From Gonocerus acuteangulatus (lineage: Eukaryota; Arthropoda; Insecta; Hemiptera; Coreidae), in the NCBI GenBank assembly GCA_946811695.1, contig OX328123.1, positions 124,545,896 to 124,609,895 of the forward strand: 64,000 nt of DNA. Direction: 5' to 3'. Below are positions 1 through 12,379 of the stretch, one piece after another (the first letter of the stretch is position 1; each line of letters starts with the position of its first letter). The position numbers and the translations under genes were made by a program. The notes below the pieces were generated by a model. The model was not told the origin of the DNA. It searched no databases and saw only the letters and a list, made by a program, of their open reading frames with translations.

Positions 1-940
1 ACCAGTATTCCGAGTTGAAGTGACTATTTCCATCAAATTGATGACAATACTTCCTAGGTTCCTTCCTTTACCAAACCATTTCTTCCAAATCCCCTTCCTA
101 TATCTAGAACCTCCTTCAGTTTAAATCCTCTGTCCATTCCCGTAGTACCGGTTCCCGTCCCTCCGATCTCTATCCTCCCACTCATAAAACAGCCTTCTTC
201 GACCGTTCCTTCATCTCCCGAGCCTCCTCCTTCTGGAATTCTCTCCCTCTTTCGATTCGACACTCTCCTTCCTTACCTGTATTTAAATACTGCCTCTTTG
301 CTTTTCTCCTATTCTCCCAGGAAGACGCTTCTTAAGATTTGACCAACAGGCAAGACCAGATTTGTTATATACATTATGTTGTTGTTTTCTCCAATTAATC
401 AAGTCCATACTTTTTTTTTCCTTGTTTGTGGTAAGATTATAATTCTTTTATTTATTTTTGTTGTTTTTTATTTATGTTTTTTTTTCTTTTTTTCTTCTCT
501 TGTTTATGCATTTATTTTTTATTCACTTCATTTCATAGCCCCCATTTTTTTTATATTTATTTGTGTATTTTGAACTATCTTATTATATTCTCATCCCCCT
601 CTGAATATTGTTTCATCATTCCTCCAACCCCTATTCCTCTTCTTGCTCCAGTATTCTACAATCCCTCCATAATCACTATCTTATTTTTAATATTATAATC
701 TATGTACATATGTACTTTTGTTTTATTTTATTATTTAAGACTTTGTTATTGATATTTTTATTCGTTCTATCCGTTTTTGTTTGTTCTTTATGTATAGTAA
801 TATTTTTAGGTTAAATTTGTTTATTCAATCATTTGTATTTATTTTTTATTCTTATGGGACGAATTCCCAGAATAAAGTATTTTTTTCATTCATTCATCTA
901 TCCAGTCTCTTTTTCCCTCTCTCCTCCTCCTTTCTAACTC
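1..940. other. No gene seen; pyrimidine-rich then AT-rich DNA
   Basis: HTT intron or flanking DNA. 1-330 is C/T-rich; 330-900 is T-rich low-complexity sequence. Short ORFs here are compositional. No splice-bounded HTT exon was recognised. Confidence 0.6.
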
Positions 941-944
941 TTCA

Positions 945-1600
945 TCTTGATTGATTGTGGCCATTAACTCTCATTTTCTAGTGCCATCCTGGCATTGTGG
1001 GCATTAACTCTCATTTGCTAGTGCTTCCTATTTGGCTTACAATCCTGCACAGCTAAGGTAATTCAGTTTGGTGAATTAGCTTCTTTCTGGCTCATGATCC
1101 TGATGAGTTGAGGTCAAATCATTTTCCTTTTGTATTGCACCTCAATCAGTAGATAAGCTCCTTCCTGGCTTACAATACTCCACAGCTCAGGTAAATAATC
1201 ATTCTTCCTTTGACACTACAATCCTTGATTTATAGGCAAGTTCCATTCGGGATTACAGTTCTACTCATCTGAGGTCAAAAGCTCTGTCATTATTAACACC
1301 ATCCTGATTTATAGATGAGTTCCTTTCGGGCTTACAATTCTGCTCAGTCATGGACAAAAGTCTTTCATTCATTAACGCGACCCTGAGCTTTTCCTTTCGC
1401 AGGAAGGCTCATTTCTGGTTTAAAATCCTGACCAGCCAAGGCCAAGAGCTCTTCCTTAGCTAACACCATCCTGGTTTGTGGGCTATCTATTTTATGGTTT
1501 ACAGCTCTCATCAGCTGTGTTCAAAAGCACTTCCTTCATTTACACTATCCTCATTTGCACGTAAACCTCTCTCTGACTAATAATCCTAATATAATTCCTC
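945..1600. repeat. Degenerate ~57-90-bp tandem minisatellite
   Basis: About eight diverged copies, recognised by the recurring string ttcctttcgggcttacaatt or a variant, starting near 1022, 1079, 1156, 1230, 1319, 1408, 1488 and 1567. Each is followed by an 'agctcagg...caaaagctctt...accatcctg' block. No coding potential. It lies in the intron after the exon at 1781. Confidence 0.7.
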
Positions 1601-1780
1601 ACCAAGCCACAATATCCAGATTAGATAATAAACTGCTATCCTCCTATTGCATTAAATACAATATTTTTAAGTCTAAAAATGATTAACTTTGAGTAAGGAT
1701 TATTAAATATTTAAAATATAATAAATAAAATAAAATAAGTAATGTTTAAACCACAAAAATAAATCATAAGATTTACTCAC

Positions 1781-1901
1781 TTTGAACTGTGAAAAATAAA
1801 ACTTGGCAAAGTATCTGCATTTTCTTCTAACCACATTATTATTGAAACCATTTGTAAAGCAGTCCTAAGTATTTTGTCAGTCTCTTTCCCAGTGGAAGGT
1901 C
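1781..1901 (-). CDS. HTT: HTT exon (last one visible, C-terminal HEAT region)
   Basis: 121 nt, donor gtgagt. Reads [20 protein letters not shown] and [19 protein letters not shown], like vertebrate [20 protein letters not shown]. The AG at 1915-1916 would introduce an immediate stop in the incoming phase. The AG at 1902-1903 (tatttttgaag) gives GGPSTGKE in frame and is preferred. It leaves 2 nt for an exon left of the window or one I did not find in 1-1780. Confidence 0.82.
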
Positions 1902-2749
1902 CTTCAAAAATAAACTAAAATTAAAAAATCATTTTACTTTGTTTTTACCAGTCTTTTTTTTTCTTTCTTTTCTGCTGCAGCATAGACACTTATCTATGCA
2001 ATATTCCAAAGACTTGCACAGTACAGCAAACAGAGCATACTCGAAGGTTGACATTTGAAATACTCGAAGGTTTACAACATTAATTCTCAAACGCAAAAGT
2101 TTGAGAAAAGTCTTATATTTAAAGGCCTGTAACTTGGTTCCAAATGGACCAATCAACTTCCTTAAGGTGTCAAAAAATTTGAATTTTTGAGCACTCAAAG
2201 GCAGTACTCAGGAAATAGTCGTTTATTTTGGATAACAACTTGAATAAAAAGATTATAGTGTAAAATGTCCTAAATTATTATTTTTGGAGATTAAGCTTAA
2301 AAAAAAGTGCAAGGGTTTTTCTGACCCCAGATTTGGATTCAGCGACCCCAAAAATGTAGAGCAAACATGGTCTGCTCTCTGGGTCTGAACTTTTGTTGTT
2401 GTTATGTGTGGCTGTGTTATAAACAACTCACCCCCGCAATTTTAGGTGGTTATTCATTTATTTATTTTTATTATTATTTTTTATTTTTTATTTTTTTGTG
2501 TGTGCATCGACTGCTGTGGCCATTAGCACCAAAACATGGTGTATTTATTGTGTCAAAATTTGTTCAATTTAAGTCTCATCGGCTATTACATTCAATTTTA
2601 CAGGAAAAATATTTTTCTGCAGGATCGATCATTTTTCTTTAAGAAAGTTTGTGAAGTAAAGCATTGAATTGTGTATCTTTCAATTCTTAGAGAGCATTTT
2701 TCTCTCAAATCAACAAAATGTGTTCCATCTCTCTTAAATGGGACACCCA

Positions 2750-2827
<78 letters not shown>

Positions 2828-3067
2828 GGTGATTCATGTCTAAGTAGCCAAACTCTAGGATGTGATTTTGGACATCATTTCCAACAAAAAAGTTATGTCC
2901 AATTTTCTGATTTTTTTTTAACGTAGTCATGTTTTTTAGCACTTTCCTCCGAAGGAAAGTAGCTATTGAGGTTGGACTCATGACGGAATTTTTGAAAAAT
3001 GTCTTCAAATCTTTATCGATCCTACCTAGTAGACACCGAAAATGACCCCCGTTAAAATTTATATATA

Positions 3068-3114
<47 letters not shown>

Positions 3115-5016
3115 CTGTTAACACGATAGCGGCCAGAGTTTTTGTTTTTTCGTCACGAAACTTGGTATATAGCATTCAATTAGCAAACGATTGAACGAGT
3201 TCGTTAACCACCAAAGTCGGTCCACCGGAAGGGGGGGTTTACCCCGAACCCAAAACACTAATTCGACTATGTCAGCCGTAATATTTGTTATATTTCAACG
3301 AAACTTGGTATTCGTAGTGGTAATATAGAGAGAAAAGTGAGATATAAAAATGAACTAAATCGGTTCATTAGAAGGGGGGGTTTACTCCGGACCCACAATA
3401 CCAATTCACCACTACCAGCCGTGATTTTTGGTATATTTCGACGAAACTCGGTATTCGTAGTGGTAATCCACAGGTGAATATGTGTTGTAAAAATAAACTA
3501 AATCGGTTCATTAGGAGGGGGGGGTTTACTCCGGACCCACAATACCAATTCGCCACTACCAGCCGTGATTTTTGGTATATTTCGACGAAACTCGGTATTC
3601 GTAGTGGTAATCCACAGGTGAATATGTGTTGTAAAAATAAACTAAATCGGTTCATTAGGAGGGGGGGTTTACTCCGGACCCACAATACCAATTCGCCACT
3701 ACCAGCCGTGATTTTTGGTATATTTCGACGAAACTCGGTATTCGTAGTGGTAATCTACAGTTAAATATGTGTTGTAAAAATAAACTAAATCGGTTCATTA
3801 GAAGGGGGGGTTTACTCCGGACCCAAATTCCTAATATACTCATACTGGTCGTAATTTCTGCTGTATTGTAACGAAACGCGGTATACGTCGTGGGTAACTC
3901 ATGAGAAAGAAGTGTTGTAAAAATGAGCTGAATCGGTCAATCGTAAAGCGGGGGTTTAATTTGTAATATATTTCAATAGAAAAGCCTGCCAAACGTAGGT
4001 TCACAAAGCCGCCGCAAGTAGCGCTTTCTACCACTAGAGTGACTGTATCCTGTTCCGGCTTTAGATCAAAATACGATAATATGAGTTTTTTGTATTTATT
4101 ACGTAGTGTAGTAGGTACCATGTGTAAACATAACTCTGGAAGCAAATTAATAATTGATCAGTTACTCATTACAAATTTAAAAGAGAACTATTCATGTTTT
4201 TATTTTATTTATGTAGGATATTTTAAGCAAATTGTTCTGGAAAGCAGTCTACACTACCCAAATTCTGAGGAAAGTGCTTAGTTATGCAGCTCCTGCGTGA
4301 CGGACTTTTATTGAATAAGAAACGATTGCTCAAAAGCTGTTTAAGATAATTAAATTCTACCTATGCCCTCATAAAATAGACGAAATTTTCTTTAAAAAAG
4401 AAAAAACAATGATTTAATTCATTAAATTCATTGAAAGATAATACTTTCTGCAAGTCCAAAAACGCGTTTCTGTTTTTCTCAATGAATCAGAGGTTTCTTG
4501 CAAATTTTTTCCTCAGCTTCCTAACAGACTAAAGATTCAATACTTACAGGAAAACTTCTACATTTAGTAAGCATTAAATCTATGCAAATGAATTGTTAGT
4601 TTATTGAGCAATAAATTGAACGATTGGCTCTCTTTTGTCAAAAAAATGTGGAATGTAGTCTTGTTACTTTCAAATACCTTGTGTGAAGAAATCATAAATA
4701 ATTAATTTTTTTCTGGGCAAAATGTGGGGGTCCATTGTCTAGTCCGTTTTACGCGCAAACGGTGCGTCGGATCAAAAGATGTCTCGGAATAAATTAGTCT
4801 TAAAATTAAATTTTTTATTAGAATTCGTCATAAAAAAATACCTGCCGCCATTAGAAAATCAAGAGTTAGATGCGATGGAGAAAAACTGGAGAATGTTACA
4901 AAGTCATAAACCTTTAAAAGAAACCTCATGCAACATAACTAAGACCTACCAAGTTTCATTTTGAAACTCCAACAACTCTAGGAGGAAAAGGGGGTGGACA
5001 CATATACTGGGACACC

Positions 5017-5080
<64 letters not shown>

Positions 5081-8000
5081 CATATGTCTGTTACTTATAA
5101 TTATCTCTTATAATAATCAGTAAAGTAAAAACCAATTCAATTATTGATCATTACCACTTGACTTATAAGTCTTTATTGGAATTGTCTCTCCAGTAATAAA
5201 TTGGAAAAGTGCCATTAAAGAAGTGCATATAGATGTAATTTGTTCAAAAGTAAGCAAGGAAGACAAGCAATTTATTCTGAACACAGCTGCAGAACACTCT
5301 AGAATACTCTGCATAACACTAGGCCAATGCTCCAAGTCATGTCGAGGCATTTGGAAGACAAACCAACTCATCATCTAAAATATATAAATTCAGTAAGATC
5401 AATAAATATAGTGTTTGCAATCATTTGAAATATAATAAAAATACAAACCTCAACACCTAAGACTCCGAATCTAGACAAGGCAATACAATCGCTCTTATCA
5501 AACTTGACTTCGGTAGAATAATTTTCCAGTAAATAAAGAAAATTCTTCAGAGCAGGTATTAATGACAACAGAAGTTTAATAGAATCATTTGATGAAAAAT
5601 ATTTAAATAATTCATGAGACGTATTTTCATTGGGATTAAAAATCTAAAATCAGATTCAAAATAAAAAAAACAAATTCAAATTAAAAATATAAAAGAAATA
5701 GTTCAAGAACAGTAGCAAGTTGAGATGTTACAAATTCTTCTTGTTAGTAATGTAAAAATAATCGACCTTATATTTTGAAGGAAGATGTTGATGAACCTCT
5801 CTTATTTTCTCCAAAAGAATTTTCTGTGCACACTTGTAGACAGGAAAATCATCATGGCATCCTTGCCTTCCAGCATATTCCTTAAAAAAAAAAAGTATAA
5901 ATGTAGGCTATTATGTTTAAAAAATATTTCAGTTTTTAAATATTTCGATTCAATTCATTGCGCCTAAGACATTTTCATAAGCTTTAGAATGGCCTTTAAA
6001 CCGTGACCTTTTCAAACGTTTTAAAACTATTCCGCAAAGGCCAAAGCTTTATGAAGTTTTTTCCAGCATATTTATTCTGTTTCAATCATTATGAAACGTT
6101 ATAAGCATTGGTTTGGAAGGAAATTGGTTACTTTATTTCTGTCTTCTTCTGTTTCTGTTTTTATATAAAGCTTGTTCAATTTGATTGAAAAGTTTAAATC
6201 CTATATGAACAAAATTCTGAAGGAAATATTCCCAAGAGTTCCACCATTTGAATTACAGCTAAATGAAACTTAATAAAAACTATTAATGTCTCATTTAGGA
6301 CCTGGGAAGGCTTTGAGAGTTCAGGTAAGGGAGATAGGGTTCAATGTTTATCAATAATTTGCCAAAGCAAAGGCTGAAAACAATTTAAAACGTAACATTG
6401 CCTGTACAAAAAGATGGTTTAGTTGAAGGAAAAGAGCGAGGCCTATATTATCGGGCAGAAAATTGGCAGTAAAAATTCCCTCTGTTATAACCTTATCACT
6501 AGAAGGTTTAAATCGTTTTTAGCCTTACCTTTGGCTAATTATTGATAAATATAAAACACTATCTCCCTTTTCTGACCTTGCAAAGCTTTCCCTAGAGACA
6601 GTGTCATTTTTTATAGCATTTCAGGTATCCTGTTGTTCCTTGAAATGGGAATTTGTAAACGGCAGAGCCATCAGGAATATTTGCCTTAAAATTTTGCACA
6701 TGCAAAATGTAATCAAAAACTTGATCCTTTAAATATTTCATGTAATGTCTGAATGAGATTCTGGACATAATTAGGGAACCAGCCCCTAGACCTCATTGGC
6801 TGCAAAACATTTTATTCGTAGCCCTAACTTTTAGTTTATAAGATCCTGAAGATGTACCAGAAGGTTGTGAAACATTTAGAGCTTTTTATAATCAGATAAA
6901 ATCATTTATTTTTAATTTATGCTATCTTCCATCATTTCTTATTATCTGAAAATATAAAATTAGTTCTAGTTGGTGCTTGACCAAACTTTTGAGAGTTAAC
7001 AAATAAAGGTCTTCATCAGGAATTCTTACTTAACCCTTAATTAGTGGCGTGCTTTTTCTTCCATAACTAATGGTGTCGGGACCCCAGTGAAAGAAACTTT
7101 AAATTGATTTTTTTGGGGTAAAGTAATTTAAATAAACAATAATATTTATTGAAATACAAAGATTTCAAAGGGCAAAGGTCGAATAAACAAATACATTCGG
7201 GTCAATATGACCTGATGCCACTAATTAAGGGTTAATTTGATTATATTGGCAAACCTAGTTAATTTGATTACATTGGCAAATCTAGTTAATTTTATTATAT
7301 ATTACTCCGTTTTTTCCCGTGGTCAAAAAGTGAATCATTGCACTTGATGAACTGTTCTTCCAAATAAGTTCACAAGAGTTCCTTCTCATAAATCTCATAC
7401 AAAGAAAGTCTGTCACGTAGGAGCTGCATAACTAAGCACTTTCCTCAGAATTTGGGTAGTGTAGACTGCTTTCCAGAATAATTTGCTTAAAATATCCTAC
7501 ATAAATGAAATAAATACCTGAATAGTTCTCTCTCTCTCTTTCTTTTTTTAATTTTGTAACGAGTAACTGTTCAGTTATTAATTTTGTAATTAATTTGCTT
7601 CCTGAGTTATGTTTACACATGGTACTACACTACTTAATAAATACAAAAAACTTCATATTTTCGTCTTTTGATCTGACGCAGGAACAGAATACAGTCCCTT
7701 TAGTAGTAGAAAGCGCTCCTTGCGGCGACCTTGCGAACCTACGTCTGGCGGGCTATTCTATTGAAATATAGTACAGACTAAACCCCCCTTTCCGATTGAC
7801 CGATTTAGCTCATTTTTACAACACTTCTTTCTCATGAGTTACCCACAATCTATACTGCGTTTCGTTACAATACAGCAGAAATTACGACCGGTATGAGTAT
7901 ATTAGTAATTTGGGTTTGGAGTAAACCCCCCCCCCCCCTTCTAATGAACTGATTGAGTTTATTTTTACAGCCCATTTTCCTCTGAAGATTACCACTACAA

Positions 8001-8497
8001 AGATGAGTTTCGTTGAAATATAACAAAAATTATGGCAGGTAGTGGCTAATTGGTAATGTGGGTCCGGAGTAACCCCCCCCCCCCCCTCCTAATGAACCGA
8101 TTTAGTTTATTTTTACAACCCATTTTCCTCTGAAGATTACCACTACAAAGATGAGTTTCGTTGAAATATAACAAAAATTACGGCAGGTAGTGGCTAATTG
8201 GTAATGTGGGTCCGGAGTAACCCCCCCCCCCCTCCTAATGAACCGATTTAGTTTATTTTTACAACCCATTTTTCTCTGTAGATTACTATTACGAATACCA
8301 AGTTTCGTTGAAATATATCAAAAACTACGGCGCTCATGGTCAAATTAGTGTTTTGGGTCCGGGGTAAACCCCCCTTCCGTTTGACCGATCATGTTGGTTT
8401 ACGAACTCGTTCAATCGTTTGCTAATTGAACGCTATATACCAAGTTTCGTACCGAAAAAACAAAAACTCTGGCCGCTATCGTGTTAACAGACACACT

Positions 8498-8565
<68 letters not shown>

Positions 8566-11500
8566 TATAGATATATATAAATTTCAACGGGGGTCATTTT
8601 TGGTGTCTACTAGGTAGGATCGATAAAGATTTGAAGACATTTTTCAAAAATTCCGTCATGAGTGCAACCTCAATAGCACACATAGGCTTCAACCTCATTG
8701 TCATTGCCGAATTCTGACCTCCCAAAGCTTCCTTGAGTGACCCAAAGAGGTGACAGTCACATGGTGATAAGTCTGGGCTGTCGGGAGGGTGACCTAGCAC
8801 CTCCCAGCCCAGTTGCTCCAATTTTTCTCTCGTCGGGGCTGCATTATGTGAGTGAGCATTGTCCTGGAGATGAATCACTTCTCTCATCGGTAGGTCCCTT
8901 CTTTTGCGGCAATGTGCAAGTCTGTTGTTCACACATTGTTGTCTGTTGTTCACACGTTGTAATAAAATGGATAGCAATTGGCAGTGCTTAGTTTGGCAGT
9001 ATTTATTTTTTTTTTAAAAAAAGGCAGTGTGAAATAAAAGAAGAGTCCAAATATCTTGGCTAGGAGCGATAAGGTATACAAGTTTCCCAGGAAGATAAGA
9101 ATAGAGGAGCTTCCAAAAGATGCACTTTGAACATCCAGGTGGCGATCGCTGAAGACAGACACCCTTGGTATGGTGGGAGTAACGCCTCTATAAAAAGGGC
9201 CTTCCCCCACCACTCGATCTCATTTCAGCGCCAGCGAAGGGCCAGAGCACACTCATTCGAGCGCCAGAGACGAAGGGCACACAATCTCGCTGCAGAACTA
9301 GCTGGTCAGCCGACACCAAGCTCTCACTTCATCTTCTCATGATGGCCAGACACCACTCCATGATCTAGCAGCCGACCATCACTCTCCTCAACATGCCGAC
9401 ATAACTACAACCAGTCTACCTCTTCACTTCCAGAACACCATCCGTATCATAAGCTGAGTATACCTCAATAACTGCCAATACTCAATTAAACTCAAAAGCT
9501 ATCTAAAATTTCATAATGGCCAATATTTATATTTTAATATATAAGTTAATATTTTAATTATGTTCTAACTTTTCTTAAATAACCCAACATTGATACAATT
9601 ATCTGAGTCAAGCACCTTTTCTCTTTTATATTTTATTTTATAACACAGCCATGCCAAATCTTAAATTATATCTTTTATTCAATATAAGTCATTTGTTTCC
9701 AACTCTATTTTATTTACTATGAACCTTCCTCCTGGTATTTAATACGGTCTCAACACATAAAAGGACAGATGGTAAGAAGTGGTTCTAATAATATATTTCT
9801 CATGCTTTTCTTTCAGGAAATTTATTAAATTAATTTAATTATTCAAATGGTTTTATTCATAAATCCGTATGTGGTGAGTATGGTCATTTTAAATGAACCT
9901 GAGATATAATGAAAATATAATAAAAACTTTTCAAATCAACTTTTTCTATAATAACTTTTAAATATAATTAACTTTCTTTTTCTTGCCAAATCCAAAACAC
10001 CATATCTTGGCGCCCAACGTGGGGCTGAATCTAAAAAATGCCATCTTGGCACTCTAAACGCGTGGCAGTCCACAAAAAGTGCCATCCTGTCGCTGAAATC
10101 CTGAACACGTTGAGTCGCGTAATATTTCCCGTAGCTTTGTATTGCAGCGCTTCAACCTAGAGACGAGTTGCAGTAGGCGCGCGTGTTTTAAAACCAAAAT
10201 TAAAATTTTTATTTTTTGTTTATATGTTTTCAGATTTTAAAATTGAGACCATATGTTTAAAAAAGTGTGTTTTAAGGTTCAAAACATAATTTTTTATGAA
10301 AAATAAAATTTTTTGAGTGATAGTAAATTTGTAGCAAATATTTTATTTTTGGCTGTGATATTTATTAAATTATTTTTTTTATTTAAGTTTTCATATATTT
10401 TTTTGGTCGGCTTGGCAAGTTTGCAACGACCACATAATTGAATCAATGTTGGGAAATGTGATGGCAATTTTGAAAGATGCGCTAATGATAGATATAATTC
10501 TATATATTTATTTCTGTATCTTTTTATATTTTATTTTTGATTTATTAATTTTTGGATCATATTTATAATTTTTTTTATATTAAAATTACTTATTTTAACA
10601 AAATGGAACATAACAAAGGTAATAGACGTTTCACCCAGAGTAGTAGGGAGGAACTAATAAATTCGGGTTTCACGAAAATGCAAGAATTGATGAAACAAAT
10701 GATGGCCCTAATGTTAAGCCAAAAATCAGAATCCGAAAAATATAAAAATGAAATAATAGAAAGCCAAATATCAGAAACCGAAAAATATAAAAATGAAATA
10801 ATAGAAAGCCAAAAATCAGAATCCGAAAAATATAAAAATGAAATAATAGAAAACCAAAAATCAGAATCAGAAAAATTAGGAAAAGAAATTGAATCACTCG
10901 GGTCCAAAATGACGCTCCGTGAAATCAAACCTACTCCTCTTATAATCCATAAAATCAAACCAGTTCCTTTAATGATAAATGATCAAACTAGTCCTAAAAT
11001 AACTTCTGTGTCCAACAATATATTTACTTCCGATGAAACTTATATTTTAAATAATTTATTCAAAATAAATAAAACGACAACAAAATTAAACAATAACGTA
11101 TTCACTTCCGCCGAAAATTATATTTTAAACCATTTATTTAAAAAAAATATCTTAATAGAAGAAACAGCAAAAGTAAACATAAAATTGTTTATTAAATGTC
11201 CCCATATTAAAATCAACCTGGGATATAAAAATAAAGCTAAAAATGGAATCATTCGGGGAATGTTTCATTCCATTCTCCTAAAATATTATCATCAACCGAC
11301 CAAAGATAATGAAATTAAACAATCAACCAGTAAAGTATAACAATAAAACCTCTCTGTTTTGGAGATCCTCCGGCGTTGGGTACCGGATTTGAGTGGATAG
11401 GGACAAATAAATAATAAATTTATTAATATTTAAATTATATTACCTATCAAAATTCTATGGTTTATTGAAACTTTAGTTGAAACTTAGTTATAATTAAAAC

Positions 11501-12332
11501 TTTACCTGCAATGAATTATATGTATCAAAAGAAAAACAGTGCTCCAGTATGTTCAGGTCAAATTCTTTTGAAGACATGATGTTCTCGATGTCACTATAAC
11601 TTAAATAGCTCAGTAGGTAAGCACATTTGCGCTTATCACAGTCAGACTCAATTGTACATCTATATAAAAATTAGATGTTAGTATAGTCAAAAGAATGAAA
11701 TTTAAAATAAAAATGACTCACTCTCCTAATCTAGTGACTAGCAGAAAAAATAGTCGAACTAATTATAAATACATTTCAACTAAATAAATTAATGTTTAAA
11801 TGCTTACTTCTCTTTAACAAGTCCAATGAACCAGTCTTTATTTAAGTGAATAGATCGAACTGAATCAGCAGATACTGGTTTAACACAATCATCAAATTCA
11901 CAGAGTGAAATATTATAATGATGCTTCCCAAGTTTATTCAAAAGAATAATCAACCCATTGTGCCTGCAACATAAATAAACAAACATATTATTATTATTAA
12001 AGATGCCATTGTGTGAAACAATTTTTGAACTTTCCAATTATCTTTAAAACTACTTGAATTTCTTTCAGGTCAATCCATATCAAGTGGTCCACAGGAGGTT
12101 GCTGCAAGATTTTAAATTTTTATTATTTTTTTACTATTCAATCTATCACTTATTGAGAACACAAAAATGTTATTATTTTTTGAATTTTTATTTTGCTGTT
12201 AGCGGCCATTTTTGTGTCAACAAAATGCTGATTTTTAGTGTTTTCAGTGTTCTGCGGAAAAACAGATCGTTATTTTTCAATAACATTTTCGAATAAGTAA
12301 AAATTGTATCTTATAAATCCCTTAGTGAATTG

Positions 12333-12379
<47 letters not shown>

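Larger units (their letters stand above)
3110..4305 (+). mobile_element. Repeat element X, copy A
   Basis: Starts tgtctgttaacacgatagcg and ends near gcagctcctgcgtgacgg. It holds four ~145-bp tandem monomers (3290-3835), each with a run of 7-8 G before tttactccggaccca. A conserved right part carries a 60-codon ORF seen in all three copies. Copies: A here, B (minus) at 7405-8498, C at 23656-24565. No transposase recognised, so class unknown. Confidence 0.75.

Noticed and set aside
1929..2198. 89-codon minus-strand ORF as an extra HTT exon
   Set aside because: It would phase-match upstream, but leave an intron of only ~34 bp before the next exon, and its sequence has no vertebrate HTT counterpart.
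2598..3008. 136-codon ORF as a protein
   Set aside because: Consists largely of Ile-Tyr repeats from (AT)n plus a mariner tail; not a gene. The same holds for the Ile-Tyr ORFs at 2738, 8426, 20181, 22654, 28775 and 28819.
3368..3843. ORFs with repeated [20 protein letters not shown]
   Set aside because: Translations of the tandem monomers of element X in several frames; both strands are open because the period is near a multiple of 3. No protein family recognised.
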